Origin: Pseudomonas fluorescens
GTDB taxonomy: Bacteria > Pseudomonadota > Gammaproteobacteria > Pseudomonadales > Pseudomonadaceae
Length of the DNA: 64,000 nucleotides
Assembly (NCBI RefSeq): GCF_902497775.2
Contig: NZ_OZ024668.1
Coordinates: forward strand, 4,200,326 to 4,264,325
Reading direction: 5' to 3'
Position 1 is the stretch's first letter. Every line of letters begins with the position of its first letter. This document shows, one piece after another, positions 19,743 to 27,895 of this stretch. The notes beneath the pieces are model-generated. The model saw nothing but the letters and a program-made list of their open reading frames with translations, made no database searches and had not been told where the DNA came from. Made by a program: the position numbers and the translations under genes.

Positions 19743-20107
19743 GGGCGCACCAGGAAGATGCGGTACTGGCCGAGGGGGTCGCGCCCGTCACGCTCGGCAA
19801 ACAGGCGCAGTTCCCCACGACGCAGGTTGCGCACACCGGTCGAGGTCAGCTGCAGTTGCCAGTGACAGTGACCATCGCCCTGCTGCAATTGCCCGGCGAC
19901 ACTGCTCTGCAGCGGCCAGAACCGCTCAACGGCAAAACGCGCCTGCAGCTCGCGGGCGCAGAGCACGCCCAAGCGGTGTTGCTGCACGCTTTGCTGCACC
20001 GCCAGGCGCTGGCGCAACACCTGGCTGGTCATGATTGCCAGGGCGGCGGCAATCCCCAGGGCCACGGTCACCTCCAGCAGGGTGAAACCGCGTTGAGCGC
20101 GCTTCAC
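19739..20107 (-). CDS. gspI: Type II secretion minor pseudopilin GspI
   Basis: 122 residues from a GTG start at 20107 that overlaps the gspH stop (GTGA). The leader KRAQRG is followed by FTLLEVTVALGIAAALAIM with Glu at +5. Equivalent to XcpV. The frame is open to 20149, but those extra residues lie within gspH and would lengthen the prepilin leader beyond normal. Confidence 0.9.
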   Translation of the reverse strand: MKRAQRGFTLLEVTVALGIAAALAIMTSQVLRQRLAVQQSVQQHRLGVLCARELQARFAVERFWPLQSSVAGQLQQGDGHCHWQLQLTSTGVRNLRRGELRLFAERDGRDPLGQYRIFLVRP

Positions 20108-20538
20108 AGGGGCGCCCTGTGCAACTGGCCCGCGCTGCTCCATTGCCAACGCTGGGTTCCCTCTGGCCAGTGCCAGTTCAAGGTGGCACTGCGGGCTACG
20201 CCGGAGGGCGTGAACACCAGGCGTGGCTCTCGACTGGCGGGCCAGTCAGCCTGCAATACCGACGGCCAGTCACCGAGGGCGACCTGCTCGACCTGCCAGC
20301 GCTCATCGACCCGGCGGACAAACTCGGGGCGGCTGCCATTCCAGCGCAAGCCGCGAATCTCCCCTGCATGCAACGCCAGCTCGGCCTGCTGGCGGCTGGC
20401 CCCGGCCAGGCGTTCAAGCGCCTGCTGCACCGGCGCCTTGCCGCTGTCGAGCCAGGCAATACTCAAGGTGCTCATCAGCCCGGCGATCAGCAAGACCACG
20501 AGCATCTCCAGCAGAGTAAAACCACGCTCGCCGCGCAT
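20104..20538 (-). CDS. gspH: Type II secretion minor pseudopilin GspH
   Basis: 144 residues with the prepilin leader MRGERG and the segment FTLLEMLVVLLIAGLMSTL. The rest is a GspH-like beta domain. Equivalent to XcpU. It starts 2 bases after gspG and overlaps gspI by 4 bases. Confidence 0.9.
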   Translation of the reverse strand: MRGERGFTLLEMLVVLLIAGLMSTLSIAWLDSGKAPVQQALERLAGASRQQAELALHAGEIRGLRWNGSRPEFVRRVDERWQVEQVALGDWPSVLQADWPASREPRLVFTPSGVARSATLNWHWPEGTQRWQWSSAGQLHRAPL

Positions 20539-20540
20539 GC

Positions 20541-20975
20541 CTAGAGTTCCCAGTTACCCAGGTCGGCATCGATACCCTCGCCGCCCTCGACGCCATCGGC
20601 GCCGAGCGAATAAATATCGATGCGCCCGTGCTGGCCCGGGGCACGGTACTGATAGGCCGTGCCCCACGGGTCTTGCGGCAGACGGCGGATATAGCCATCG
20701 GTACGCCAGGCGCGTGGCAGCGGTTCGAGCGTCGGCTTGCTGACCAGCGCCGACAACCCCTGCTCAGCCGAGGGGAAGCGCAGGTTGTCGAGGCGATACA
20801 TGTCCAGCGCCTGCTCCAGGGTCGACAGGTCGGCCATGACCTTCTGCTTCATGGCCTTGTCCTGGCTGCCGAGCACGCTCGGTGCGACCACGGCGATCAA
20901 CAGGCCGATGATGAAGATCACCACCATGATTTCCATCAGGGTAAAACCGCGCTGACGCGCGCGTGGGCTGTGCAT
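20541..20975 (-). CDS. gspG: Type II secretion major pseudopilin GspG
   Basis: 144 residues. The leader MHSPRARQRG is cut before FTLMEIMVVIFIIGLLIAV; the C-terminal part has the usual major pseudopilin features RFPSAEQGLSALV, LPQDPWGTAYQY and the Ca-binding loop region with SLGADGVEGGEG. The ATG at 20975 follows AGGAG by 7 bases, so it is preferred to the one at 20993. Equivalent to XcpT; it forms the body of the pseudopilus. Confidence 0.95.
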   Translation of the reverse strand: MHSPRARQRGFTLMEIMVVIFIIGLLIAVVAPSVLGSQDKAMKQKVMADLSTLEQALDMYRLDNLRFPSAEQGLSALVSKPTLEPLPRAWRTDGYIRRLPQDPWGTAYQYRAPGQHGRIDIYSLGADGVEGGEGIDADLGNWEL

Positions 20976-20989
20976 GGTCTTGCTCCTTT

Positions 20990-22192
20990 TCAAAGTGTCA
21001 GGCCCTGGTTGAGCTGCATGATCGGCAACAGCACGGCGAGGACGATGAACAGCACCACCGCACCCATCACCAGGATCATCAGCGGTTCGAACAGGGCCAT
21101 GGCGCTGTCGACCTGGCGGGCGAAGCCGCGCTCCTGGTTGTCGGCGACCCGTTCGAGCATGTCCGGCAAGGTGCCGCTGGCCTCGCCACTGGCGACCATG
21201 TTCAGCAGCAAGGGCGGGAAGTGGCCGCTGGCATCCAGCGCCCGATGCAGGCTGACCCCGCCCTGCACATCGGTGCTGACCCGTTGCAGGGCCAGATGAA
21301 TGCGCCGGTTGTTGACCGTGGCCGTAGCCACCTGCAGGGCTTCAAGCAACGGCACGCCGCTGCCGCAAAGAATCGCCAGGCTGCGCGACAGGCGTGCGCT
21401 TTCGAGCACTGCCAGCAGGTTGCCAACCCGCGGCATACGCAGCAGCAGGTCGTCACGGCGCAAACACCAGTGCGGGCGGCGCAGCAACCAGGCACCGAGC
21501 ACCGCTGCCATCACTCCGCCGAGCAGCAACCAGGGCCCGACCAGCACCAGCAGGTCGCTGATGCCGATCAGCAGCGAAGTGATCCACGGCAGGCTCTGCC
21601 CGGAATGGGAGAACTGTTCGGTGAGCTTGGGCACCACGAAGGTCATCAGGCCAACCACCACCGCCAGCGACACGCCCATCAACACACAGGGATAGATCAA
21701 CGCCGTCCGTGCCTTGTGCTGTTGGCGCTGGACCTGCTCCAAGTGCTCGGCCAAGCGCTCCAGTACTTGCGCCAGGCGCCCGGAGCGCTCGCCGGCCTCC
21801 ACCAGCGCGCAGTACAAAGCGGAGAACAGGCCACCCTGGCGCGCCAGGCTGCGGGCCAGGCTCAGGCCTTCGGCGAGCGAGCCGCGCACCGCCACCAGCA
21901 GGTTGCGCAAGGCCGGTTCCACCAGTTGCCGCTCCAGGGTCGCCAGGGCGTCTACCAACGGAATGCCGGCGCCGGTCAGGGTTGCCAGTTGCCGGGTCAG
22001 CTCGCACAACTGGGCACGGTTGACACGCTGGCGGCGTGGCTGGGCATTGCCGGTGTCGTGGCGTTGCAACTGCCGGGTGAACAGCCCCTGCTCACGCAGC
22101 AACTGACGGGCATGGCGCTCGCTGTCGGCCTGGATACTGGCTTTGCGTGCGCGCCCGCTGAGGTCTACCGCCTGGTAGCGAAAGGTCGGCAT
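20990..22192 (-). CDS. gspF: Type II secretion inner-membrane platform protein GspF
   Basis: 400 residues with two repeated GspF domains (about 65-190 and 265-390) and three membrane helices (ALIYPCVLMGVSLAVVVGLM, WLLLGGVMAAVLGAWLL and the C-terminal LMILVMGAVVLFIVLAVLLP). Start at 22192 (MPTFRYQAVDLSG) is the classical GspF N-terminus; the frame is open to 22252. Equivalent to XcpS. Confidence 0.95.
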   Translation of the reverse strand: MPTFRYQAVDLSGRARKASIQADSERHARQLLREQGLFTRQLQRHDTGNAQPRRQRVNRAQLCELTRQLATLTGAGIPLVDALATLERQLVEPALRNLLVAVRGSLAEGLSLARSLARQGGLFSALYCALVEAGERSGRLAQVLERLAEHLEQVQRQQHKARTALIYPCVLMGVSLAVVVGLMTFVVPKLTEQFSHSGQSLPWITSLLIGISDLLVLVGPWLLLGGVMAAVLGAWLLRRPHWCLRRDDLLLRMPRVGNLLAVLESARLSRSLAILCGSGVPLLEALQVATATVNNRRIHLALQRVSTDVQGGVSLHRALDASGHFPPLLLNMVASGEASGTLPDMLERVADNQERGFARQVDSAMALFEPLMILVMGAVVLFIVLAVLLPIMQLNQGLTL

Positions 22193-22194
22193 GG

Positions 22195-23652
22195 CTAGCC
22201 CTGCACCGCGCGCAGCACTTCGCCAAGGCTGGTGTAGCCCTGGCGCAGGCACTCGCTGGCCATGCCGGCGAGGCTCTGGCGGCGACCGGCCAGATGCTCC
22301 TGCATGGCCACTTCACTGGCGCCGTCGTAGAGCAAGCCGATCAAGCCCGCATCCAGCTCGATGAATTCATAAAGGCCAAGCCGGCCGCGATAGCCGCTGC
22401 CCTGGCACTGCTCGCAACCGACGGCATGGAATGTCTCGCTCAGCTCAGCCAGCTCCGGCCACAGGAGCCGCTCGGCCGCCTGCAAGGGTTGCGGCTGCGC
22501 ACAGCTGCACAGGCGCCGCACCAGACGCTGGGCCATGACCCCGCGCAGGCACGAGGCAATCAGGAACGGTTCGATACCCATGTCACGCAAGCGCGTCACC
22601 GCGCCCACGGCGCTGTTGGTGTGCAGGGTCGAGAGCACCAGGTGGCCGGTGAGGCTGGCCTGCACGGCGATCTGCGCGGTCTCGCGGTCGCGGATCTCAC
22701 CGAGCATGATCACGTCCGGGTCCTGGCGCAGGATGGCCCGCAGGCCGGTGGCGAAGGTCAGCCCGGCGCGCGGGTTGATAGCGGTCTGGCCAATGCCGGC
22801 GATGGCGTACTCGACCGGGTCTTCGACGGTGAGGATATTGCGGCTGCCGTCGTTGAGGCTGTTGAGGCTTGCGTAAAGCGTGGTGGTCTTGCCCGAGCCG
22901 GTCGGCCCGGTGCTCAGGACGATACCGTTGGGCCGCGCCAGGCAGCCGCGCAAGCCCTGCTCCACCGCCGCCGGCATGCCGAGGTTGGCCAGCGCCAGCA
23001 GGCTGGCCTGCTTGTCGAGTACCCGCATTACCACCCGCTCGCCGTGGATGCCGGGCAAGGTCGAGACCCGCACATCCACTTCGCGCCCGGCCGAGCGCAG
23101 GGTAATACGCCCATCCTGGGGCTGGCGCTTCTCGGCGATATCCAGCCGGGCCATGACCTTGATCCGCGATACCAGCATTGCCGACAGCGCGCGCGGCGGG
23201 CGCAGCACTTCGCGCAGATGGCCATCGACGCGCAGGCGCACCACCAGGCTCTGCTCGAAGGTCTCGATGTGAATGTCCGACGCCTGCAGGCGAAGCGCCT
23301 GGGCGAACAGGCCGTTGATCAGGCGGATCACCGGCGCTTCGTCGTCGCTTTCGAGCAGGTCCTCGATGCGCGGCATCTCGCTCATCAGGCCGTCGAGGTC
23401 GACCTGCTCGCCGATGCCTTCGATCAGCGCTGCGGTAGCACCTTCACCGGCCTGGTACAACTGACCCAGGCGGCTGTCGAAACTGGCGCTGTCGAGGTGG
23501 CAGACCTCATCCGGCTGGCCCTGCACGCGCAGCAGTTCCTGCAACTGGTCGCTGTCGGCATCGCTGCGCAGCCACAGGCTCCAGCCGCTCGCCGAAGGCG
23601 CCACGGCAAGCCCGGCTTGGCGGGCCAGGCGATAGGGCAACAGCTCCATCAC
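22195..23652 (-). CDS. gspE: Type II secretion ATPase GspE
   Basis: 485 residues. The hexameric ATPase has Walker A GPTGSGKTT at 249-257, the Asp box LTVEDPVEYAIAG, Walker B-like DVIMLGEIRDRETAQIA and the His box LVLSTLHTNSA. The four-Cys zinc motif is present as CSC and CEQC at about 380-410. Equivalent to XcpR. Overlaps gspD by 4 bases, lies 2 bases before gspF. Confidence 0.96.
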   Translation of the reverse strand: MMELLPYRLARQAGLAVAPSASGWSLWLRSDADSDQLQELLRVQGQPDEVCHLDSASFDSRLGQLYQAGEGATAALIEGIGEQVDLDGLMSEMPRIEDLLESDDEAPVIRLINGLFAQALRLQASDIHIETFEQSLVVRLRVDGHLREVLRPPRALSAMLVSRIKVMARLDIAEKRQPQDGRITLRSAGREVDVRVSTLPGIHGERVVMRVLDKQASLLALANLGMPAAVEQGLRGCLARPNGIVLSTGPTGSGKTTTLYASLNSLNDGSRNILTVEDPVEYAIAGIGQTAINPRAGLTFATGLRAILRQDPDVIMLGEIRDRETAQIAVQASLTGHLVLSTLHTNSAVGAVTRLRDMGIEPFLIASCLRGVMAQRLVRRLCSCAQPQPLQAAERLLWPELAELSETFHAVGCEQCQGSGYRGRLGLYEFIELDAGLIGLLYDGASEVAMQEHLAGRRQSLAGMASECLRQGYTSLGEVLRAVQG

Positions 23653-25604
23653 CAGACGCCCTCGTCCAGGCGCTGGCGGCTGGCCGGAAAGGCCTGCATC
23701 AGCTTGCCGTCATCGCTGATGGCCGGCAGTTTGAGTGCCGTGTCCTGTTGCAGGTTGCGGTATTTTTCGGTGCTCAGGCTGGCCAGGCTCGGGCCGTCAC
23801 GCAGGATGCGCGGGCGAATGAACACCATCAGATTCTGCTTCACGCCCTGGTGCCCGGAGGAGCTGAACAGCCGCCCCAGCCAGGGAATATCGCCGAGCAA
23901 CGGCACCTTCTGCTTGCTCGAGGTGACCTCGTCGCTGATCAGGCCGCCGAGAATCACCAGGCCGTTGTCCTCGACCATGACCTTGGTCTTGATCTCGCGC
24001 TTGTTGGTGATCACGTCGCTGGCCGAGGCGTTGTCGGCAATCGACGAGACCTCCTGGACGATGTCCAGGCGCACGGTGTTGTCGATGTTGATCTGCGGCT
24101 TGATGCGCAGCTTGACCCCGACTTCCTTGCGCTCGATGGTCTGGTAGGGGTTGGTGTTGTCCTGGGTCACGGAGCCGGTGACGAAGGGCACTTCCTGGCC
24201 GACCAGGATCGACGCTTCGGCGTTGTCCAGGGTTAGCAAGGTTGGCGTCGACAGCAGGTTGAAGCCGCTTTTGCTTTTCAGCGCATTGACCAGCACGGCG
24301 AAGTTGAAGCCACCGCCAAAGTTGCCAAAACCTGCGGTCAGGCCGTTGGTACCGGACAGCAGCTTGCCCAATGCCGCATTGTCCTTGCCCGCCGCCGCCC
24401 CGGCGATGGCGGCGATGCTGGCGCCGCCGGTGCCGAAGTTGACCGTGCCGGCACCGAAGTGCTCATCGGCGAACAGCCACTGCACGCCCAGCTCCTCAGC
24501 GCGCGAATCCGAAACTTCGGCAATGATCGCCTCGACCACCACCTGCGCGCGGCGCACGTCCAGTTGCTCGACGATGTTGCGATAAGCCGCCAGCTCGCTG
24601 TCGGGGCCGACCATGACCACGGCGTTGGTGCCTTCTTCATATTCCAGGCGAATCCCCGAGCTGCTGACCGGCGTCGGCGCCTTGTCATCCTTGCTGCCCT
24701 CGCCGGTTGCGGCCGGCAGCGTGTCCTGGCTGAGGCTGCGCAGTACCTTGACCACTTCGCTGGCATTGGCATGACGCAGGTAGATCACCTGAGTGTTGGA
24801 GCTGCGCAGGTTATCGCCGGGGCGGTCCAGTTGCGCCAGCAAGGCACGCACCCGCTCACGGCTGTCGGCGCTGCCGCGCACCAGCAGGGCATTGCTGCGT
24901 GGGTCGGCCACCACCTGGGCGCTGTCGGCGCCCTGCTCGCGGGCCAGCAACTGGCTGATCAACTTACTGGTGTCGTTGGCGCTGGCATGTTGCAGCGGCA
25001 TGACCTGCATCGGCTCGTCACTGACCTGGTCGAGCTGCAGCAACAGGCTGTCGATGCGTTCCAGGTTGCTGCGCCAGTCGGTAATCACCAGCAGGTTGGC
25101 CGCAGGATACGGCGTGATCACCCCGACCCGTGGATCAATCAGCGGCTTGAGAATGCCCAGTAGTTGCTCGCTGGCGGCATTGCGCACATTGAACACGCGG
25201 GTAGCGACACCGTCGCTGCCTTGCGCCGATTTGCCCGCTGATTCCACCGGCACCGGTTCAAGCCGTGCAGCCTGGTCGGGGACGATTTTGACGCTGCCGT
25301 TGGGCAGGTCGACGGCGGCAAAGCCCTGGGCGCGCAACTGGGCCAGGAAGATGTCGTAGATCGCTTCGCTGTCGTGGCGATCGACGGTGCGCACGGTGAC
25401 CTTGCCCTTGACCCGTGGATCGACGATGAAGGTGGTGCCGGTGATCTGCGAGACACTGTCGATAAACTCGCCCAGGTCAGTGTCGACGAAATTGACTTCG
25501 TACAACGGCGTCTCGTTGTCATCCAGCGCCACCGGCTCTTCGGCCCAGGCCAGGTTGAGGCCCAGGCTCAGCACGCTGACCAGGCAGAGTCTTGCGATCA
25601 TCAT
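23649..25604 (-). CDS. gspD: Type II secretion outer-membrane secretin GspD
   Basis: 651 residues with a signal peptide (first about 22, ending LAWAEE), the N0 domain (YEVNFVDTDLGEFIDSVSQ), three N1-N3 repeats (VFNVRNAASEQLLGILKPL, MQVMPLQHASANDTSKLIS, TQVIYLRHANASEVVKVL) and the secretin barrel to about residue 610 with VPLLGDIPWLGRLFSS. No extra pilotin-binding tail is clear. Equivalent to XcpQ. The start has AAGGA upstream that overlaps the gspC stop; ATG at 25604 or 25601 both fit. Confidence 0.96.
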   Translation of the reverse strand: MMIARLCLVSVLSLGLNLAWAEEPVALDDNETPLYEVNFVDTDLGEFIDSVSQITGTTFIVDPRVKGKVTVRTVDRHDSEAIYDIFLAQLRAQGFAAVDLPNGSVKIVPDQAARLEPVPVESAGKSAQGSDGVATRVFNVRNAASEQLLGILKPLIDPRVGVITPYPAANLLVITDWRSNLERIDSLLLQLDQVSDEPMQVMPLQHASANDTSKLISQLLAREQGADSAQVVADPRSNALLVRGSADSRERVRALLAQLDRPGDNLRSSNTQVIYLRHANASEVVKVLRSLSQDTLPAATGEGSKDDKAPTPVSSSGIRLEYEEGTNAVVMVGPDSELAAYRNIVEQLDVRRAQVVVEAIIAEVSDSRAEELGVQWLFADEHFGAGTVNFGTGGASIAAIAGAAAGKDNAALGKLLSGTNGLTAGFGNFGGGFNFAVLVNALKSKSGFNLLSTPTLLTLDNAEASILVGQEVPFVTGSVTQDNTNPYQTIERKEVGVKLRIKPQINIDNTVRLDIVQEVSSIADNASASDVITNKREIKTKVMVEDNGLVILGGLISDEVTSSKQKVPLLGDIPWLGRLFSSSGHQGVKQNLMVFIRPRILRDGPSLASLSTEKYRNLQQDTALKLPAISDDGKLMQAFPASRQRLDEGVW

Positions 25605-26030
25605 TCATCCTTGGCGCTTGAAGCCGGTCACGGCAGGCCGTGGCGGCCAGGGCAGGCGTTCGCGCCGCCCCTGGTTGTCGAAAATCAGGCCCTGGTCATC
25701 GATGCTCTCCAGCACGATGCCCGGCGCCAGGCGCTGGCCACGGCGCAAGGTGCGCGTGACCTGGCCGTAACGCAGCACCACCACCGTGGCGCTGACCGGC
25801 ATGGCCCGCAGGCCGCCCAGATACTCCAGCGGTAAACGGGTCAAAGGCACGGCGCCGCTGTCGGCCCGGGCTTGCCAGTGGCCGACCATCAGGCCCGGCA
25901 ATGGCGCCACCTCCTGCACCGGGGCCATGGCCGGCAGCGGCGTATGGCTGAGCTGCAGCACGCATTGGGCGGCGAGCCAGGCCGCCAGGGCCAGCAGCGC
26001 GGCGCTGCACAGGCGTGAAGTACCAATCAC
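25605..26030 (-). CDS. gspC: Type II secretion protein GspC (short, without PDZ domain)
   Basis: 141 residues: an N-terminal membrane anchor (about 5-25) and a homology-region domain (LPLEYLGGLRAMPVSATVVV, QRLAPGIVLESIDDQGLIF) that links the inner-membrane platform to the secretin. Classical GspC proteins of about 270-300 residues carry a further PDZ or coiled-coil domain; here the gene stops after the HR domain. Equivalent to XcpP. It overlaps uxpA by 4 bases and directly adjoins gspD. Confidence 0.85.
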   Translation of the reverse strand: MIGTSRLCSAALLALAAWLAAQCVLQLSHTPLPAMAPVQEVAPLPGLMVGHWQARADSGAVPLTRLPLEYLGGLRAMPVSATVVVLRYGQVTRTLRRGQRLAPGIVLESIDDQGLIFDNQGRRERLPWPPRPAVTGFKRQG

Positions 26031-27658
26031 GCGTTCAGCTCACGCGGATGCCAGCCAGGATGACCCTGGACATAACGCAACTGCGGCAGTTGCAACGCCG
26101 GCAATTGCCAGTCGGCAGGTTGCTGTGCAAGCCAGGCTTCGACCCGTTGCCACAACGGTTCGCCGCTGCTGGAGGCGTACTGCAGGCCGAAGGTGCGGCA
26201 CTGGCCCTGGGTTTCGCTGAAACCGAAGACGCGCTTGCCGCTCGGGCTATAGCTGAGCTGCCAGGGCTGGCCCAGCCAGCGCGGCAAGTCCTGGCTGTTG
26301 TCGAGCAATAAAGGGTCGCCGAACAACTGCTCGGCGGCGTTTTCCAGCACCTGCTCGACTTGCCGGGCAGGCGCTTCGACCACCGGTGCCGGGTAGCTGC
26401 CAGTCAGGCTGATCAGGTGCTCGCGGGTGATGGCTTGGCCCGCAGCCAGAGGGCTGTCATAACGCAGGCCCGGGAGTAATACCGGGTAGCCGCTGTCGGC
26501 AGCCAGCGCCTGATGCAGCAGGCGATCCCAACTGCCGCCACGGGTATCACGGCGCCATAGCGCTTGCGGCGCACGGGCAAGCGGTTGATCGAGCCAGGCC
26601 GCGTGACCGGCGCGTTGCTGCGCCAGCAGCCCACGCAACTGCGAGGCACGGGCCTGGGCAGTGGGCGTCAGGCTGCTTTCAAACGCGGGGTGAAATGCGG
26701 CGCTGAACTGCCATTGGCCAGCCAGGCGTCGGCAACGCACCTGAAAGGCACCGCAGGCGCGATTGCCGGCAAACAGCACGGGCACCCGCTTGCCGCTGGC
26801 TTGCAACACCGCGACCGGTTGCGGCCAGAAGTCCTGACCACGGGCGCAGAGCAGCAGGTCGGCATCGCTCAGGCGCTCGGCCAGCCACAGGCCGGGGCCG
26901 GTACCGACATCGGCCAGGGCGATCACCAGGTCCGCTTGCCCGCGGGCCTGTTCGAAGGCCGGCAACAACGACTGGTACCACTGTTTGAGCGAGGCTTTCT
27001 GGTCCTGGGCATAGGGATCGGTAACGCCGACCACGGCAACCCGCACACCACCACGGCGGATCACCGTGAAAGGCGAAACACCCAGCGCGGCGGACAGCTC
27101 CGGAGCCAGGCCGGCACCCAGCACGGTCTTGGCATATTGCCGGTAAAGGCCTGTGCAACGCTGCGGCCAGAGCACCCGCTCATCGCTGCTGACCCGCACG
27201 TCGCTGCCCAGCAACTGGCTGCCTTCAACACCGCTGCCGCCCTGAGTCAGGTAGGCCAGGCCACTGCCATTCCAGCCCTGGCCGTTTTCCAGGGTGAGGC
27301 AGCGGTCGGCCCCGGCGCCCTGGCGCAGTTGCTCGAGCAAGGCCGCCAACACCGCGTAGCCGCCGGTATGCACGCCATCGGCGAGGCTGGCATCGAGCAG
27401 CGGGTTGAGTTCGGCACGGGCCTGGCGGGCGCTGGCGCCGGTCATCCAGGGTGCCTGGCCCAGGTGCGTGACCGGCCCCAGGCGCGTGGCCGGAACCACC
27501 GGCTTACCCGCCTGGCGAGCGTCGAGGGTGTCGGCGAAATACAGCACATCCAGCGAAGCATCGTTGCCGGCCGACGTCCCGCCCAGGCCCGCACAGGCCG
27601 TGAGCAGCGGCGCCGCAGCGCCAACGCCAATCCAGTTCAACACTTCCCGTCTGTGCAT
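26027..27658 (-). CDS. uxpA: SoxB/5'-nucleotidase-family exported lipoprotein with lost metal-binding residues (UxpA-like)
   Basis: 543 residues. The N-terminus is Tat-like and a lipoprotein: RR at 3-4 (MHRREVLNW) and lipobox LLTAC with Cys22. The rest follows the SoxB/UshA metallophosphoesterase plan, but the motifs that bind the two metals are changed: the expected D-T-H is DTLDAR, the GGD box reads ENGQGW, the GHWE region is SSDERV, the SHNG box is LADVG and the GGHTHD box is CARGQDF, while the neighbouring PQPV is kept. The C-terminal part resembles the 5'-nucleotidase substrate domain. First gene of the gsp operon (4-base overlap with gspC), behind a PHO-box. P. putida literature names xcp-linked genes uxpA and uxpB; uxpB is the PhoX gene, so this is the natural uxpA. 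A role as a non-enzymatic partner is inference. Confidence 0.75.
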   Translation of the reverse strand: MHRREVLNWIGVGAAAPLLTACAGLGGTSAGNDASLDVLYFADTLDARQAGKPVVPATRLGPVTHLGQAPWMTGASARQARAELNPLLDASLADGVHTGGYAVLAALLEQLRQGAGADRCLTLENGQGWNGSGLAYLTQGGSGVEGSQLLGSDVRVSSDERVLWPQRCTGLYRQYAKTVLGAGLAPELSAALGVSPFTVIRRGGVRVAVVGVTDPYAQDQKASLKQWYQSLLPAFEQARGQADLVIALADVGTGPGLWLAERLSDADLLLCARGQDFWPQPVAVLQASGKRVPVLFAGNRACGAFQVRCRRLAGQWQFSAAFHPAFESSLTPTAQARASQLRGLLAQQRAGHAAWLDQPLARAPQALWRRDTRGGSWDRLLHQALAADSGYPVLLPGLRYDSPLAAGQAITREHLISLTGSYPAPVVEAPARQVEQVLENAAEQLFGDPLLLDNSQDLPRWLGQPWQLSYSPSGKRVFGFSETQGQCRTFGLQYASSSGEPLWQRVEAWLAQQPADWQLPALQLPQLRYVQGHPGWHPRELNA

Positions 27659-27721
27659 GTTCAGCCTGTCCCGTCGCCTTCGCGCTAATTGGTTGTCGGG
27701 CCGGGATATTGGGGCGCCTGG

Positions 27722-27750
27722 ATTACAGTTTGATGGCAGTTAATCGACAG
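27722..27750 (-). promoter_or_regulatory. PHO-box for uxpA-gsp operon
   Basis: On the minus strand three 7-base half-sites CTGTCGA, CTGCCAT and CTGTAAT stand in tandem with exact 11-bp period and A/T-rich 4-base spacers (TTAA, CAAA). They match the PhoB consensus CTGTCAT/C. Eleven bases after the last lies AATATC, a fair -10 element, some 45 bases before the uxpA start. There is no good -35, as expected for PhoB promoters. Confidence 0.72.
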
Positions 27751-27804
27751 CTGAGGCAAAACCTCAGACAAATCAGGTGGTAACGATTTATTTCCTTCAA
27801 CGCC

Positions 27805-27833
27805 TTTTAACAAAACTGCCAATCAATCATCAC
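27805..27833 (+). promoter_or_regulatory. Weaker PHO-box for uxpB (phoX)
   Basis: On the plus strand TTTTAAC, CTGCCAA and TCATCAC are spaced by 11 bp with spacers AAAA and TCAA. Only the middle site is a close match, but the period, the A-rich spacers and a TAAAGT -10-like hexamer 10 bases later (27844-27849) support a PhoB-driven promoter 47 bases before the uxpB start. Confidence 0.5.
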
Positions 27834-27895
27834 ACTTGCTCACTAAAGTCCCGGTTTCTTTCACGCCGCATCATTGAACAAAAGGAACTGAACTG

